Part shown: in pieces, positions 1 through 11,373 of the stretch
Position numbering within the stretch: the first letter of the stretch is position 1
Layout of the letters: every line of letters begins with the position of its first letter
Assembly: GCA_009746045.1 (NCBI GenBank)
Contig: RPFO01000584.1
Coordinates: forward strand, 653,471 to 707,470
Source of the DNA: Mesostigma viride
Taxonomy: Eukaryota; Streptophyta; Mesostigmatophyceae; Mesostigmatales; Mesostigmataceae
Reading direction: 5' to 3'
Length of the DNA stretch: 54,000 nucleotides
Notes under the pieces: generated by a model
The model's input: only the letters and a program-made list of their open reading frames with translations
Databases searched by the model: none
Told to the model about the DNA's origin: nothing
Program-made: the position numbers and the translations under genes

Positions 1-1637
1 ATTTATTCAAATACTACGTGAAATGACCTTTCTTAGACATATTTTTGCGATTTTTTTGGATTTTGTTTGGGCGGCTAAATGTACGGTCAAAGTACAGGTG
101 GTAAGGGTACTTTTTCACGTGAAACGCGAGTTCCGGAAATGCACGACCTAGCCATGGCGGCTTGCGCCCATGCATGCAGTTTACGTTTGCGGACGATTTA
201 GCTGGTAAAACCCAGGAAATAGATTTTATATGTCCTAAAGATGACACAAACCAATTTTTAGCTCCCGGGGATGCGATTTACCAGGTGTCGGCACTGCTCT
301 TGCTGGAAAAAACTGCGACCAGGCAGGTTGACGGAATTGATGACTAAATTTACTTTACGGTGCAGTTCGAAGGGTTTATATGCTTCTTTCTACTTATTAT
401 CATGCATGTGTATAGAATTAAGTCAGTGGCAGTAAAGAGTTGATTATTTCGACCACTCTGTCATGTCATGGTTTGTGTGCCGCAAGTGTCACTTTTGCGG
501 GCACCGCCTGGGCCAAGATAACGCCATCCGTGCACGGTAAAGCTGAAATATCGTCACCTCATCGTTTTTTTATGTTCTTACATGAGTTTGAGCTTGCAAG
601 GCGCTGTCAGTTTCGAATCTTGATGCGCTTTCTTGACCGTTGCCTGCCCCCCTCTAAACCCCCCATTTTTTATGATGTTACCAGGCATTTGCCTTACCCT
701 AGTGTACTTTTGCAGTTTTTTAGGCGCTGTATGGGTTTAAATACCTTCATAGATGTTAGTTATTCTTTTGCTACGTTCATACTGCGTGATTGTATGGCCA
801 TGGGCTGCATCCAGCGTGCTTTCAAGCTTATACGGGTGAGTGAAGAATCTTGGTGATAAACCACTGTCATCATGTGCCAGCAAGTATGTTGGCCATGCCA
901 TGGCAAGGCAAAACAGTGTTAGCCATCTCTATTCTTGTTAAAAACAATTGAAATATGCTTAACCTACCCATTATATTGGTGGTTAAGGCTCATAATAAAA
1001 CCCTTTGTAGGTAGGTATCAATGCCCATTCCCTACGTGCGTGCATAGGCTCTCACACATATACTAAGGTATAATATAACTGCAATATGATGATGCAAGTA
1101 TGTTTTCCTGTTATGCTAGAAGGGAAATGAGTTGATTGGCATGGTTGGTTGCCACGGTGGTGTGTAGTATGACCGCACTTACATGCTTGCACATTGCTAG
1201 CAACCTCGAAACCCATTCTTAGGGCTGGTGGTTTTTGGTGAGTTTCAGGTAGAGGCTGTGGCCAAATTGAGCCCAGTTTTTTGCCATGTTTCAAGAACTA
1301 TATTGTTTACACGCCTATATTTTTTCAACATGCATATGGATTTTATTGAATTTTCCCAACTCGCCCTTCCACAGAAAATTGCCAAATCGCGAGCATGGGT
1401 TGACACCCTTGTAAAATTTTACATGATTTGGTCAACATATGATTTTTTAGGCATATGCCCAAGCATTAGCATGATATTGAGTGCTCTGATGCATATCAAA
1501 CATATGGGGTACCCCCCTACCCTTACCGCTACATGATCTCAAAGTTGGCATACTCAGTCCTATTTTTAGGACTGAGTTTTGACGTACGACGTGTTAAAGT
1601 CAGTTTTTCAGGCTTTTGGACGTGCGAGTCCCCTTAA
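1..1637. other. Unassigned AT-rich region without a supported gene
   Basis: I see no recognisable domain. The longest open stretch (440-856, plus strand, 138 codons) starts at TTG, matches no family I know and has no clear intron or promoter context, so I do not call it. The general texture, with short homopyrimidine runs and scattered palindromes, resembles the interiors of the two TTAA elements elsewhere in the window. No TTAA-flanked end is visible here. Confidence 0.5.
1552..1577. repeat. Perfect 11-bp-arm hairpin
   Basis: ACTCAGTCCTA is followed by TTTT and then TAGGACTGAGT. The same ACTCAGTCC string recurs near the right end of the TTAA element at 3067-4783 (about 4742), where palindromes sit just inside the ends. 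It may be a relic of that element class, but this is only a resemblance. Confidence 0.6.
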
Positions 1638-1759
1638 GCTTATCCTTTAAAAAGCTATGAAGAAGATTCGGCTTATCCTTGAAAAAGCCATGAAAAGGAT
1701 TATGCTTATCCTTGAAAAAGCACTGAAGAGGTTATTGCTTAGCCTATTTGAAAAGCATG
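1638..1759. repeat. 33-bp tandem repeat, about 3.6 copies
   Basis: Units begin GCTTATCCTTGAAAAAGC at 1638, 1671, 1704 and 1737 (partial). The period of 33 is a multiple of three. One plus-strand frame (1657-1839) reads an 11-residue amphipathic unit of the form MKRIMLILEKA, but there is no other sign of a gene. Confidence 0.7.
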
Positions 1760-1950
1760 TGTGGTCCTGCCGTGGGATTTTTTTTTCACTAGGTGATCCT
1801 CTTTTTTTTACTTTTTGGCTCTTCCCATTTTCGAGCTAAAAAGTGGGGGGGAATTATTATAGTGGATCACACACAAGAGTACTCTATCTATTGCTATGGA
1901 TATGCCCTCCAAATGATAGGCTAGGATATAATGGCACGCAAACGCGACAG

Positions 1951-3062
1951 CTGTCACGTCCGTGATCATTTACGTCCGTGCACTCAAGAAGTTACGCGGT
2001 TGCCGTAATCGGAATCGTTACCGACGTTTGGTTGGTTCCGATTCAGTAGGCCGCAGGCTTTGTTCCTTGGGCCGGTGTGGAGCGCCGCGCCGGAAAGGCC
2101 TGAATTTCTAGAGTGACAGTCTTAGGTGACCTGACTTATAGGTTCAGGCGCAAGACTTTGGGGCGCAAAGCCTTGGTGGCTTGCGCAATATTCCGGTGCG
2201 TGACATTTGGCAGTTATGAATCTTTTGTATTGTCCAGACGGAATGATGTTCAGTCAATCTGACAAAGCTAGATACGCAAATCGCAGTGTGCGGTGTGCTG
2301 GCTCGCACGTGGTTGTCGAACAGACTTGCTCTGCATTTGCTGGCAGTCTAACTGCACGTCAGGCGGCTTGCTGGCAAATGCGACAGCGCATGGATGCCGG
2401 GATTTTTGGAGGTATTTAGGAGCAGCGCAGCGGCCATGGTAGTTAACGCCAAGCGCATTGGCGTGTTCCTGATTCGGCATATCTCTGCGATTTCAGCGGC
2501 ACCGGAACGAGTTCATTCCGAAAAGTATCAAGAAAGTTATGGCGTTCCGACTTCCCGGTCGCGCGCGAGCGCGAGCCGGCTGTTCGTCTAAGTCGGACGT
2601 GAATATTTGCCGACGACATATGGGGTCGACAGTAATTCCTGGGCTGACAGGAATTAGGTGCTGAACCTACGACGGTATTGGATTAATACGTCGTACGCAG
2701 GAAATAGGAACCTTAACCTGTGGTCTGTTGGTACCGCAGGCTTAGTCCTGGACTTCTACTAGGTGCAGATGCAATAGTCACTGTGGACTGTGCTCTGTGG
2801 TCACTGCATGTACCTGTATGGCAGACCTACTGTATAGGAACTGGGCGCTGTACAGGTAGTGAATACTGTACCGGGAGTGTTATTACTGAGCAGGCCTCCT
2901 ATAGGCTGCTCAGGACTAGCAAAGCACAGTGCACAAGTATATAAAGAATAGGCCAGTGCCAATTGGGCATCTCTCTTGCGAGCCCGCCTCACGTGTGTTG
3001 CCTTGACTTGGCAAACTCGTGTACAAGCCTCAAGTGTGTGAGCGCTGTAACATTATCCAATT
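1951..3062 (+). promoter_or_regulatory. Candidate 5' LTR / leader of the gypsy-like element
   Basis: The region upstream of gag begins near a TGTCACGTCC string (about 1954) that looks like an LTR start, and holds a TATA box at 2938-2946 (TATATAAAG). It has no coding content. A matching 3' LTR is not seen after the integrase, so the LTR call is weak. A leader with a promoter is the safer reading. The TTAA element at 3067 separates it from gag. Confidence 0.35.
2938..2946 (+). promoter_or_regulatory. TATA box
   Basis: TATATAAAG lies about 2 kb before gag as sequenced, but only about 0.3 kb before gag once the 1.7-kb TTAA element is discounted. That spacing suits the promoter of the retroelement transcript. 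Confidence 0.4.
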
Positions 3063-3066
3063 TTAA

Positions 3067-4783
3067 CCCTTAAATCGTCACGGGTCCGTTATAATGGTCC
3101 CAGTCGAACTGGGACCATTTAAACGGACCGAGTTTGTGGCAGAACTGGGCGCCGCGCCACTTTGAATTTAACGGTCAACTCGACGGATCCTGAAGGCTGG
3201 CCACGTGGCCTATCCGCAGCACTTCTCAGACCGTCCATCAGACACTTGGCCAGGGTGCTACGCGCTTGCAAGTCCAGGGGGGTACCATGGTCGAACGAAG
3301 ACGACGTGCATAAAAATAATTTTGTCGTGCATGCAATATTCCGGCTATGGCGAAGCAAAAGATGATTGGGGCAGGAGCACGGATGATCAGATTGCGCTGA
3401 AATTTTGTGGAAATATTATTTATGTCATAAACATGCTGCATACCTAGCTGCGGAACAGATAGAAATGCGAATGTAGGCTTCGGAGCAATTTTTCCTTGCG
3501 GCAGCTCGTTAGGGCGGCCAGGCGGTGAGCATGCCAGGGCTACGTCATTAATCGCAGCGAAAGTCCATTTGTTTGCGCACTGATGCAATATATAAATTGT
3601 TTTTAGCATTTGTGGTTAGTGGCGTGTTGAAAAAAGCCGCGGTGGATACATCTACAATGTGGGGGTGCTGGCTCCCGCAAGCAAGGTAACGTCCGGTCTC
3701 CAGCTGGTACGTATTTGAGCGCTGGCGTCTTGTAAGAACCCAGTATATATAGTTTAACGTTTGGCACTTGTTCGTAGGCTTGTACTAGAAGGTTTGTAAT
3801 CGTTTTTTTGTGGTTTGCTGCTTCTTTGCACAGGCTTGTCAATTGGTTGGTGTACGCCAATGTCGGGCAGATTTTAGCCCATATTCACTTCCGTTCAGCC
3901 AATATTAGCCTCATGGTGGTGAGAACACGGTCGGGGTCGTTCATGGATAAGATATATGTAATACCAAGGTGATTATCCCTCGCTCATGCAGGTCGAAAGT
4001 AGTGTTTCCATGGCAAGCTTTCTGCACCACTTCATGTCTTGCTAGCTTCTTGTTGTGTGCTCCTTGCAAGCTAGAAACATGACCCTGCTGGCATGGCAGC
4101 ATGTCCAGCTTAAACCATTTGTTTTTCTCATCATTGACAACACTTTAGGGGTGCTTTTTTATACCTTTGCTGCACTAGTAATCTCCACCTTGCTATGCCT
4201 CCTCCTTGCGACCGTCCGTGTGCGTATGGTTGATTGCACAAGCTTTATACCCAATGCATAGAATGGCAGTAGCTCTGTATGCTGGGGCTGTGCATTTGGA
4301 TGCATTTGTGGTTGTTTATGATGATGTTGGCCAGGTTGCCACAAAGAAACTATACGGTAGTGCTAGCGAAACACACCCTAAAAACTGGGGCCGTTATAAC
4401 GGACTGAGTTATTTTGGGCATTTTGCTAGCTGTGGTAGGCAGCTCTCTGCCATTTCATGATGTGAGTGCATCTATGCCATGCCTGTGAGTATAGCAAACT
4501 ACCTTTGAAGGGCCAAGCCCAACTGATTTGTATAAATGGTTTATATTGCATGGTATAGGTCTCATACCCTTTTTTTTTGGTACCCCCTTGGGGGGCATGC
4601 TATTTATAGCACCCTTGGAGCATGGAAATGTGACCAACAACATGACCCCATCAAAACTTGATATAAAAGCATGCTTGGATACAAGGGTGGGCCAGAAAAT
4701 GTTATTGGGCTTGATACTAGCGTGTTTGCAAAGATAGGTCAACTCAGTCCGTTCTCGTGGTCCCAGTCAAGACGGTTTAAGGG
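3067..4783. mobile_element. piggyBac-type (TTAA) non-autonomous element, 1717 bp
   Basis: The element is flanked by TTAA at 3063-3066 and 4784-4787. Its ends are CCCTTAAATCGTC on the left and the complement of CCCTTAAACCGTC on the right, a 13-bp TIR with one mismatch. The TTAA duplication and CCC start are diagnostic of the piggyBac superfamily. A 47-bp palindrome lies just inside the left end (3083-3129). I see no transposase; the open frames inside are short and unlike DDD transposases. It sits between the putative retroelement promoter and gag, so it would interfere with that transcript. Confidence 0.8.
3083..3129. repeat. 47-bp subterminal palindrome of the TTAA element
   Basis: The outer arms are GGTCCGTT and AACGGACC. 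The inner arms are TGGTCCCAGT and ACTGGGACCA. The palindrome begins 16 bp inside the transposon end. A second TTAA element (44346-46082) also has a palindrome just inside its end, with a different sequence. Confidence 0.75.
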
Positions 4784-4963
4784 TTAACAAAGCTCCGTTT
4801 CCAACCACATTCACACATTGCTGCATTGCAACCATATCCTTATACATTGCGTTTTAAAAACGTTAACTCAAATTACAAGCAGTCTTGATGGAACCGGGCC
4901 AGGAGGGTCGTTGCTGTTTGCTGCGTGCAGCGTTGACGACGCGAGAAGCTCGTCAGGTGTCGA

Positions 4964-5892
4964 ATGGTGCAGGAAGAACAACGGCAGCAGAATTTCCGGT
5001 TTCCTCGGCAGTCTGCTGGTGGTTCCATTTCGCCTGAATTGCGTCGTGTGGTTCGAGATTTATCTTTATTGCTTGCAGATCGTCCACCTGTTAATCGCAA
5101 CTTTGTGCAATTCGTCGACGACCAGGTCGAGGATTGGGAGCGCATTCTGCAGCACGTCCAAACCATCGTCGTTCCGGCACACCGGAGCGTCGACGAGATC
5201 GAGCAAGAGCTGCACGGTCTGGTCGGGATCCAGACTGTGATTACAGCCTTAGTTGACCGGGTGCGTGCGGAGTTGGCGGCCAGGCGAGGAGAAGCTGCGG
5301 AGCCAGCTGGTGCGGTGCGACACGACTTCGTGCAGGCAGCAGCGGGTGCGGGTGTACAACGTACGTTCGCAGGCGTAATTGGCGACGAGGGAGTTGCAGC
5401 GGGACCAGTTCGACGTGAGCGACGCGGGGCGGAGCGCTACAGGCGGCTAGCAGAGGTCGAGGCGGCTGAGGAAGCCATCACCGGAGGTCAGCGTGCGGCA
5501 CGAGTCGACAGGAATCCGGAGCGAAGGAGAGTTCCTTTTCAGGAACTGCCCCAACCTCTTAGCGTTCGAGTGACGCGTTGGGAGGAGTTCGCCCCTCTGG
5601 GTCAGTACGACAGTGACCTTGAGGTGGGAGCTGTGGGGGTCGCTGGTCTAGGCGACGAGGAGCTTGGCGACCGCGAGGTGCCAAGATACAACCCGCGGGG
5701 TGGTAACGACGGGTTGTCACCTGTCTACTACACTATAACGGTGACGACGCTGTCATCGCGGGCCGACAGCGGGCTGACGACGGTGCTGCTGGCAGCAGGG
5801 TGCCAGAGCTTATCATTGTGAGCGGCAGCGACAGTGACAGCGACAAGGAGAACCAGGAAGCGCCCGCGGGTGACCGTGGTGGTCTTGACTGA
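4964..5892 (+). pseudogene. Upstream ORF of the gypsy-like element (gag N-terminal or ORF0)
   Basis: The open frame starts at the ATG at 4964 and runs 285 codons to a stop at 5821. A one-frame shift near 5720 gives a better ending with an acidic tail rich in Ser and Asp (SGSDSDSDKENQ) and a stop at 5890-5892. The protein is rich in Arg, Glu and Ala and predicted mostly helical, and has a central Arg-rich stretch. I recognise no domain. It precedes the capsid ORF by about 100 bp and may be an N-terminal gag protein. A frameshift is the likely reason the tail is out of frame. Confidence 0.55.
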
Positions 5893-5994
5893 GTGGTAAC
5901 ACTTGTCAATTTTCCTTCTTGTTCAGCAGCTTATATTGCTTTAATTGCTGTTTAGCCACTTGGCTGGCTGTAGCAGACCTGAACAGGGGCCATC

Positions 5995-7173
5995 ATGAGT
6001 GAGAGAGCTATTGACCAACGAGAGCGCGGTGTCGGCTTTGAGCGGCGCGACGCTGGGATGGATGGACGCGATGGACGCGATGGACGCGATGGACGCGGTG
6101 GAGGCCAGGCGCTAGGGGACCAGGCTGCGCTGGCGGATGATCAGAGCCAAGGATCTCAAGGCGGTCAGAACGCGCCAGCAGCAGACCAAGCAGCACCTAG
6201 GCGGCCGACCGTAGCCGAGGGGTACGCGGTGTTAAGCCAGTTTCAGTCCATCAAGGACAATTGGCAGCCCCGGGACGCTGAGAGGATGCTGGAGGACATG
6301 AACTTGTACACGGACATCTACACCGGTGACAAGCTTCGCATCCTGGCGTCTAGTGCCTACATAAGGCAGTCGGCAAGGCGGCTGTTCAAATTCGTCCGGG
6401 AGCGACATACCGCGGGGGATACCTGGACTGCGTTTATGAAGCGACTCAGGGTGTTCCTGAGTGATAAGAGGACCATAGATGGTTCTCACCTGAAACAAGA
6501 GTACCTGGACTACAAGCCCATCAAGGGGCAACTAGTGGTCCACGCCTTTGAAGACTTTGTCAAGCTGAGGGAGGACGCCATGGCCAAAGGGTTCTTTGTT
6601 GCAGATCGAATGGCCATGGGCGACTTTCTCAAGTCGCTGCAGCTGGATCCTGTCACGATGGATAACGTGACCATCCACATGCGCCAAGTCCATGGCTGGG
6701 CTGCCATGACGGACCAGCTGTATGAGTGTTTCAGCGGCAAGTATGTAGGTGGTTAGCGCCCACGTCAAGGGGACGAGGAGGCAGCTGAGCCTGCAGTCAA
6801 GTCCATGAGGGGATCGGGCCACGGGGGCCCAGCGTCCTCGAGGGGGCCTGAGACCTCTTCTAGGGGTCGAGGAAGGTCCAGGAGGGGGCGTGGCAGAATG
6901 GCTGGACGGGGGACACCTCCGAAGTCGGGGCATCCACAGTCCCAGTTTGACTTCAAGAGGGTGGGTGGTCCTCCCAAGGCTGGACCCAGCAGTGGGACCT
7001 CACGGGACATCAGTCAGGTGGAATGTTATTTCTGCCAAGGGAAGGGTCACTTCAGGAATGAGTGTCCCTCGTACCTGAGGCAGGAAGGTCAGAGCAAGCC
7101 AGCTCAGGGTGGCAGCAAGGAGAAGGCTGGTCCATCCCAGGATAAGAGCAAGGGCAAGGCTGTTGATCATTGA
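5995..7173 (+). pseudogene. gag: Gypsy-like gag: capsid plus CCHC zinc knuckle, one in-frame TAG
   Basis: The frame opens at the ATG at 5995. A low-complexity DGRDGRDGR stretch precedes a retrotransposon-gag type capsid domain (about residues 90-245, with WQPRDAERMLEDM, YIRQSARRLF and YLDYKPIKGQL). After an in-frame TAG at 6754-6756 the same frame continues through an Arg/Gly-rich segment to a nucleocapsid zinc knuckle at 7024-7065 (CYFCQGKGHFRNEC, C-x2-C-x4-H-x4-C) and stops with TGA at 7171-7173. Gag packages element RNA into cytoplasmic particles. The amber codon separates capsid from nucleocapsid. It is most simply a point mutation, but suppression is possible. No protease follows. Confidence 0.8.
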
Positions 7174-7471
7174 CTTGAGCCTGCACACATCCCTGAACCC
7201 TGGAGGGTGCCCCCAGGGGTGTGTAATGTAGCTGCTAGTGACGGCAGTGAGGGGCAGCCCCATGCTCTAGTGACAGAGCCTATTGGACACGATGGGGCAA
7301 GCTTGGTTACCACAGAGAGTACATGCCATCTGTAGCTGCAGTGGTTACTCGCTAACGTGCCCGCCATGGCGGTGCTGAGCCTGAGGTAGGACCTGGTGCT
7401 GTGGACCCAGGTGGATCTCAGAAGCATTCTGACCGTGCAGGACTGGCACAGGATGGTCAGGATGAGGATAG
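7174..7471 (+). pseudogene. Gag-pol linker / RNase H-integrase connection remnant
   Basis: About 300 bp with several stops between gag and the insertion point of element A. One frame (from about 7323) reads AAVVTR followed by an Ala/Gly/Asp-rich stretch. This resembles the linker between RNase H and integrase in gypsy pol proteins. If so, an internal deletion removed protease, RT and RNase H near 7174-7320. The resemblance is weak. Confidence 0.4.
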
Positions 7472-7475
7472 GGCT

Positions 7476-7538
7476 GGGTGGTCCCACGCGGAATGGGGTA
7501 GATTTTTGCAAGAAAAAAACGCTAGTTTCAATCGTCCG
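7476..7538 (+). repeat. Left TIR of element A
   Basis: The first 24 bp match the right end exactly. After an indel of about 11 bp a further run of 33 bp, including AAAAAAACGCTAGTTTCAAT, is again identical. Confidence 0.9.
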
Positions 7539-8611
7539 AAAACCGGACATTGCGCCGAAATTCTTGCCGAATTTTTTGCAGCCGAGCGAATTTTCCGCCG
7601 GCCGGACTTTGCGCCAGTTTTATTTAACTTGACCTTTTCCTGCTGTCGCGTGCACTTTGTCCCATGCCTCAGGGACTGAAATTTTTGTAGCGGAAACGTT
7701 TTGGCCGTCACTTCCTTTTGCGCCAAGTGTTGGACTAGAAAATTCGTAACAGAAACTTTTTGGCAATTGGCGTCACTTCCTTTCGTTCGACTGAAAATTC
7801 TCTGAAATTCGCTGAATTCGTACCGTAGCCTAATTTTTAATACCTCGAAGTGACGGGGCACTTAAAAATTTGCCCACAAGTACACTTGGCAGCGCGCTCA
7901 CTGGGAAAAATTGTACAGCCGCTCGGCGGGCCACTTCAAAATTCGTGCGTGGCCTGCACTAATACAATTCGTCTCCATGGCCTGCTAGCAGCTTTTTACT
8001 ATCAATTCAGGGAATCAACAAACTCTAAAAAAAGTTTGATGGAATCGTATATATATTTGCATGTACTAATTGACAAGGCAATGTGCCTACAAAAAGGTGC
8101 GGGGACAACCTGATGACGGAAATTGTCGAAGTCTTTCAGACTACTACCGTTCCTGCTATCGCGTGCACTTCAGTTCGTCCGTTGCCTATATCATTTACAT
8201 AACTTAAATAATAAAATCAAGGTCGCGCTGCAAAAAGAGGCTTCACAACAACCATCACCAACAATACTAGGATCAGAATACTAGGAAGAAACCTGATGGC
8301 TCTATCTTGACCGCATAGAATAGTAATTCCCTCAATTCAACAAAAAACGACTCACCTTTACTCACCCTCGTTCCGGGCCACCTCTTGCTCCTTCATCTCG
8401 TGCGTGAACCATGCACCGCAAACATTGACTAGGTGTGCTTTGAAAGAAACCGAGCATACATGTCAAAGTGTAGAAAATACATGTCAAAGTGCGCCCCTTC
8501 GAACAACAGCAGCAAAATTATAACCCCTGTTGCCGCGGCCCATCCCGTCACATGTGACTTCAAGACGTCCCTCATTTGCGACGAGTATTGCAAAGTAGTG
8601 TCGTAATCCAT

Positions 8612-8815
8612 CGATGTGTCTGTAATCTGGGGGCCAATTGTTCGCAAGGATAGGTGGCAATTAGTAATGAAGGAGACCACCCCCAAGCCAGTGGGGGCTC
8701 CGCGTGTGACACCCCCAAGCCGGTGGGAGGCATTCACAGTACCCCAGATTCGGGCCGTGGTGCCCACATACCCCTGTCACTAGGACTTCGATAATAAGCG
8801 CCATCCATCCCATCA
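8612..8815 (-). repeat. Dispersed repeat, copy 1 (inverted relative to 23749-23945)
   Basis: On the minus strand this matches the plus strand of 23749-23945: a GGGATGG start, a TCCTAGTKACAGGGGT block, then a conserved stretch readable as LGVVSFIT-CHLSLRTI in one frame. One copy lies inside element A and the other outside it. The source family is not recognised. Confidence 0.6.
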
Positions 8816-8838
8816 CACTCGACTGTACTGAGTCGGCT

Positions 8839-8862
8839 TATCAAGGAGACAACCAGCGCAGG
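8839..8862 (+). repeat. Short dispersed motif, copy 1
   Basis: TATCAAGGAGACAACCAGC followed by GCAGG. Other copies are at 19731-19749, 30548-30581 (minus), 38347-38394 and 47735-47768 (minus). Confidence 0.7.
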
Positions 8863-9526
8863 TATATATTTCCGAATTCAACTCCAATTGGAATACTTGC
8901 ACAAAGCGAAACGAAAATAATTGCAATTGAGGACTCTCTGCAGCTAGACCCTCGCCCACTTGCTCAACATCGATTCTACCATATGGTGTGTGCAACTTCA
9001 CACTTAACCTCCCCGTTCTCAACATGCGTGCCTCAACTCCCCCTTCCGTTGGGTTATACCAAACAAACAAAGAATTATTAAGTTGCGCAGCAAGTTCAAG
9101 AGTTGTTCGTTAACAAAAAAAACAAGCTACTAATTATTTATTTGCACGGGCACAGTAGCACTTGCAGCTAATAAAACGCTATCGTCTAATTCCGAAGGGC
9201 CTTTCGGCTAAATCAAAATTAACGATGCGGGCAGTGTGGCCGGAGCTGGAGACCTAACGGACATGACAGACCCCTAATGCGTCTGAGGGGACGCACGAGG
9301 AGGCAAGGCTGGAACGTCCTCTGGAACCTTCCCCACCTAATCCGGAGATCCCGGGGGGCTCACTGTTTGCGGTGAAACATTGGTGGCCTTGGCCTTTGAA
9401 TAATAGGACGCATCGTTCCAAGACATCTGCAGCAAATGATACAAAGCCATGGAGCAATTTCGAAAGTATCCGTAAGAATCATGTAGACCTGAGAAACAAT
9501 TTTTTCGCAACCTCCAAGTTGGGAGG

Positions 9527-10148
9527 GGTCTCGCTGCAGCTAGACCCTTCCGTGAACGCAAAAAATAAACATCGAATAACTGGGAGGTCTTCCTGCAGCT
9601 AGACCCCTCAAATCATACAAAGATGAAACATTGAAGTTGGGAGGGGTCTAGCTGCAGCTAGACCCTTACAGGAATGCGAAAAAACAACCAATAATTGGGA
9701 GGGTCTACCTGCAGCTATACCCTTACATGCAATCAAAAAGGATGAAACCTTGGAAGTTGGGAGGGGTCTAGCTGCAGCTAGACCCTTACAGGAATGCGAA
9801 AAAACAACCAATAATTGGGAGGGTCTACCTGCAGCTAGACCCTTACATGCAATCAAAAAGGATGAAACCTTGGAAGTTGGGAGGGGTCTAGCTGCAGCTA
9901 GACCCTTACAGGAATGCGAAAAAACAACCAATAATTGGGAGGGTCTACCTGCAGCTAGACCCTTACATGCAATCAAAAAGGATGAAACCTTGGAAGTTGG
10001 GTGGGGTCTAGCTGCAGCTAGACCCTTACAGGAATGCGAAAAAACAACCAATAATTGGGAGGGTCTACCTGCAGCTAGACCCTTACAAGCAATCAAAAAG
10101 GATGAAACCTTGGAAGTTGGGAGGGGTCTCTCTGCAGGTAGACCCTTC
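9527..10148. repeat. 120-bp satellite with CTGCAG palindromes (left)
   Basis: The 120-bp unit is repeated about 4.5 times at exact 120-bp spacing. Each unit carries two 22-bp palindromic sites: a perfect one with the core GGTCTAGCTGCAGCTAGACC and a near-perfect one with ACCTGCAGCT at the centre. They are spaced about 60 bp apart by conserved AT-rich DNA (GGAATGCGAAAAAACAACCA). Confidence 0.9.
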
Positions 10149-10214
10149 AACGAAGGCAAGAATTCTATCACAAATTCATGGGAGCAGATCTGAAGAGAGA
10201 CCTAATCCAATCAT

Positions 10215-11373
10215 GTGAGGACTGGCATGGGTGTGTCGCATGCGTGCGTGGGTGTGGTGGATGCGTGCGTGTGGTGGGTGGCTGCCATGGCGTGCGTGGG
10301 TGTGGTGGATGCGTGGCATGCGTGCGTGGGTGCGGTGGAAGGCTGGCATGCGTGCGCGGGTGGGCTAGCATGCGTGCGTGAGTGTGGTGGTGGGCTGGCA
10401 TGCGTGCGTGGATGTGGTGGGTGCCTGGCATGTGTGCGTGGGTGTGGTGGGTGCCTGGCATGCGTGCCTGGTTGTGGTGGGTGGCTGGCATGCGTGCGTG
10501 AATGTGGTGGTGGGCTAGCATGCGTGCGTGGGTGTGGTGGTGGGCTGGCATGCGTGCGTGGGTGTGGTGGATGGCTGGCATGCGTGCGTGGGTGTGGTGG
10601 ATGCGTGGCATGCGTGCATGGGTGCGGTGGATGGCTGGCATGCGTGCGCGGGTGGGCTAGCATGCGTGCGTGAGTGTGGTGGTGGGCTGGCATGCGTGAG
10701 TGGATGTGTTGGGTGCCTGGCATGTGTGCGTGGGTGTGTTGGGTGCCTGGCATGCGTGCCTGGTTGTGGTGGGTGGCTGGGATGCGTGCGTGAATGTGGT
10801 GGTGGGCTAGCATGCGTGCGTGGGTGTGGTGGTGGGCTGGCATGCGTGCGTGGGTGTGGTGGATGGCTGGCATGCGTGCGTGGGTGTGGTGGATGGGTGG
10901 CATGCGTGCATGGGTGTGGTGGGTGGCTGGCATGCGTGCGTGGGTGGCTGGCATGCATGCGTGGATGTGGTGTTGGGCTGGCATGCGTGCGTGGGTGTGG
11001 TGGTGGGCTGGCATGCGCGCGTGGGTGTGTTGGATGGCTGGCATGCGTGCATGGGTGTAATGGATGGCTGGCATGCGTGTGTGGGTGTGGTGGTGGGCTG
11101 GCATGCGTGCGTGGGTGTGGTGGGTGGCTGGCATGCGTGCGTGGGTGTGGTGGGTGGCTGGCATGCGTGCGTGGGTGTGGTGGGTGGCTGGCATGCGTGC
11201 GTGGGTGTGGTGGGTGGCTGGCATGCGTGCGTGGGGTGGTGGGTGGCTGGCATGCGTGCGTGGGTGTGGTGGGTGGCTGGCATGCGTGTGTGGGTGTGGT
11301 GGGTGGCTGGCATGCGTGCGTGGGTGTGTTGGATGGGTGGCATGCGTGCCTGGGTGTGTTGGGGGGCTGGCGT
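10215..11373. repeat. 30-bp GCATGC minisatellite (left)
   Basis: About 38 units of roughly GGCATGCGTGCGTGGGTGTG plus GTGGGTGGCT. The strand is rich in GGG and GTG runs and poor in A. The period of 30 keeps several frames open on both strands, giving spurious Cys/Trp/Gly-rich or His/Pro-rich proteins. Confidence 0.9.

Larger units (their letters stand above)
7539..9399. other. Left outer spacer of element A
   Basis: No gene is supported. It contains two direct copies of a GAAAC-TTTTGGC-GTCACTTCCTTT motif set (about 7690-7790), a dispersed repeat (8612-8815) and one copy of a short dispersed motif (8839-8862). The mirror spacer on the right (18691-21221) is not obviously homologous apart from the TIR. 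Confidence 0.5.

Noticed and set aside
440-856. 138-codon open frame as a gene
   Set aside because: It starts at TTG, has no recognisable domain and shows no supporting splice or promoter context.
9527-10148. CRISPR-like array (regular palindromic repeats)
   Set aside because: The intervals between palindromes are identical, not unique spacers, and the context is a eukaryotic transposon arm.
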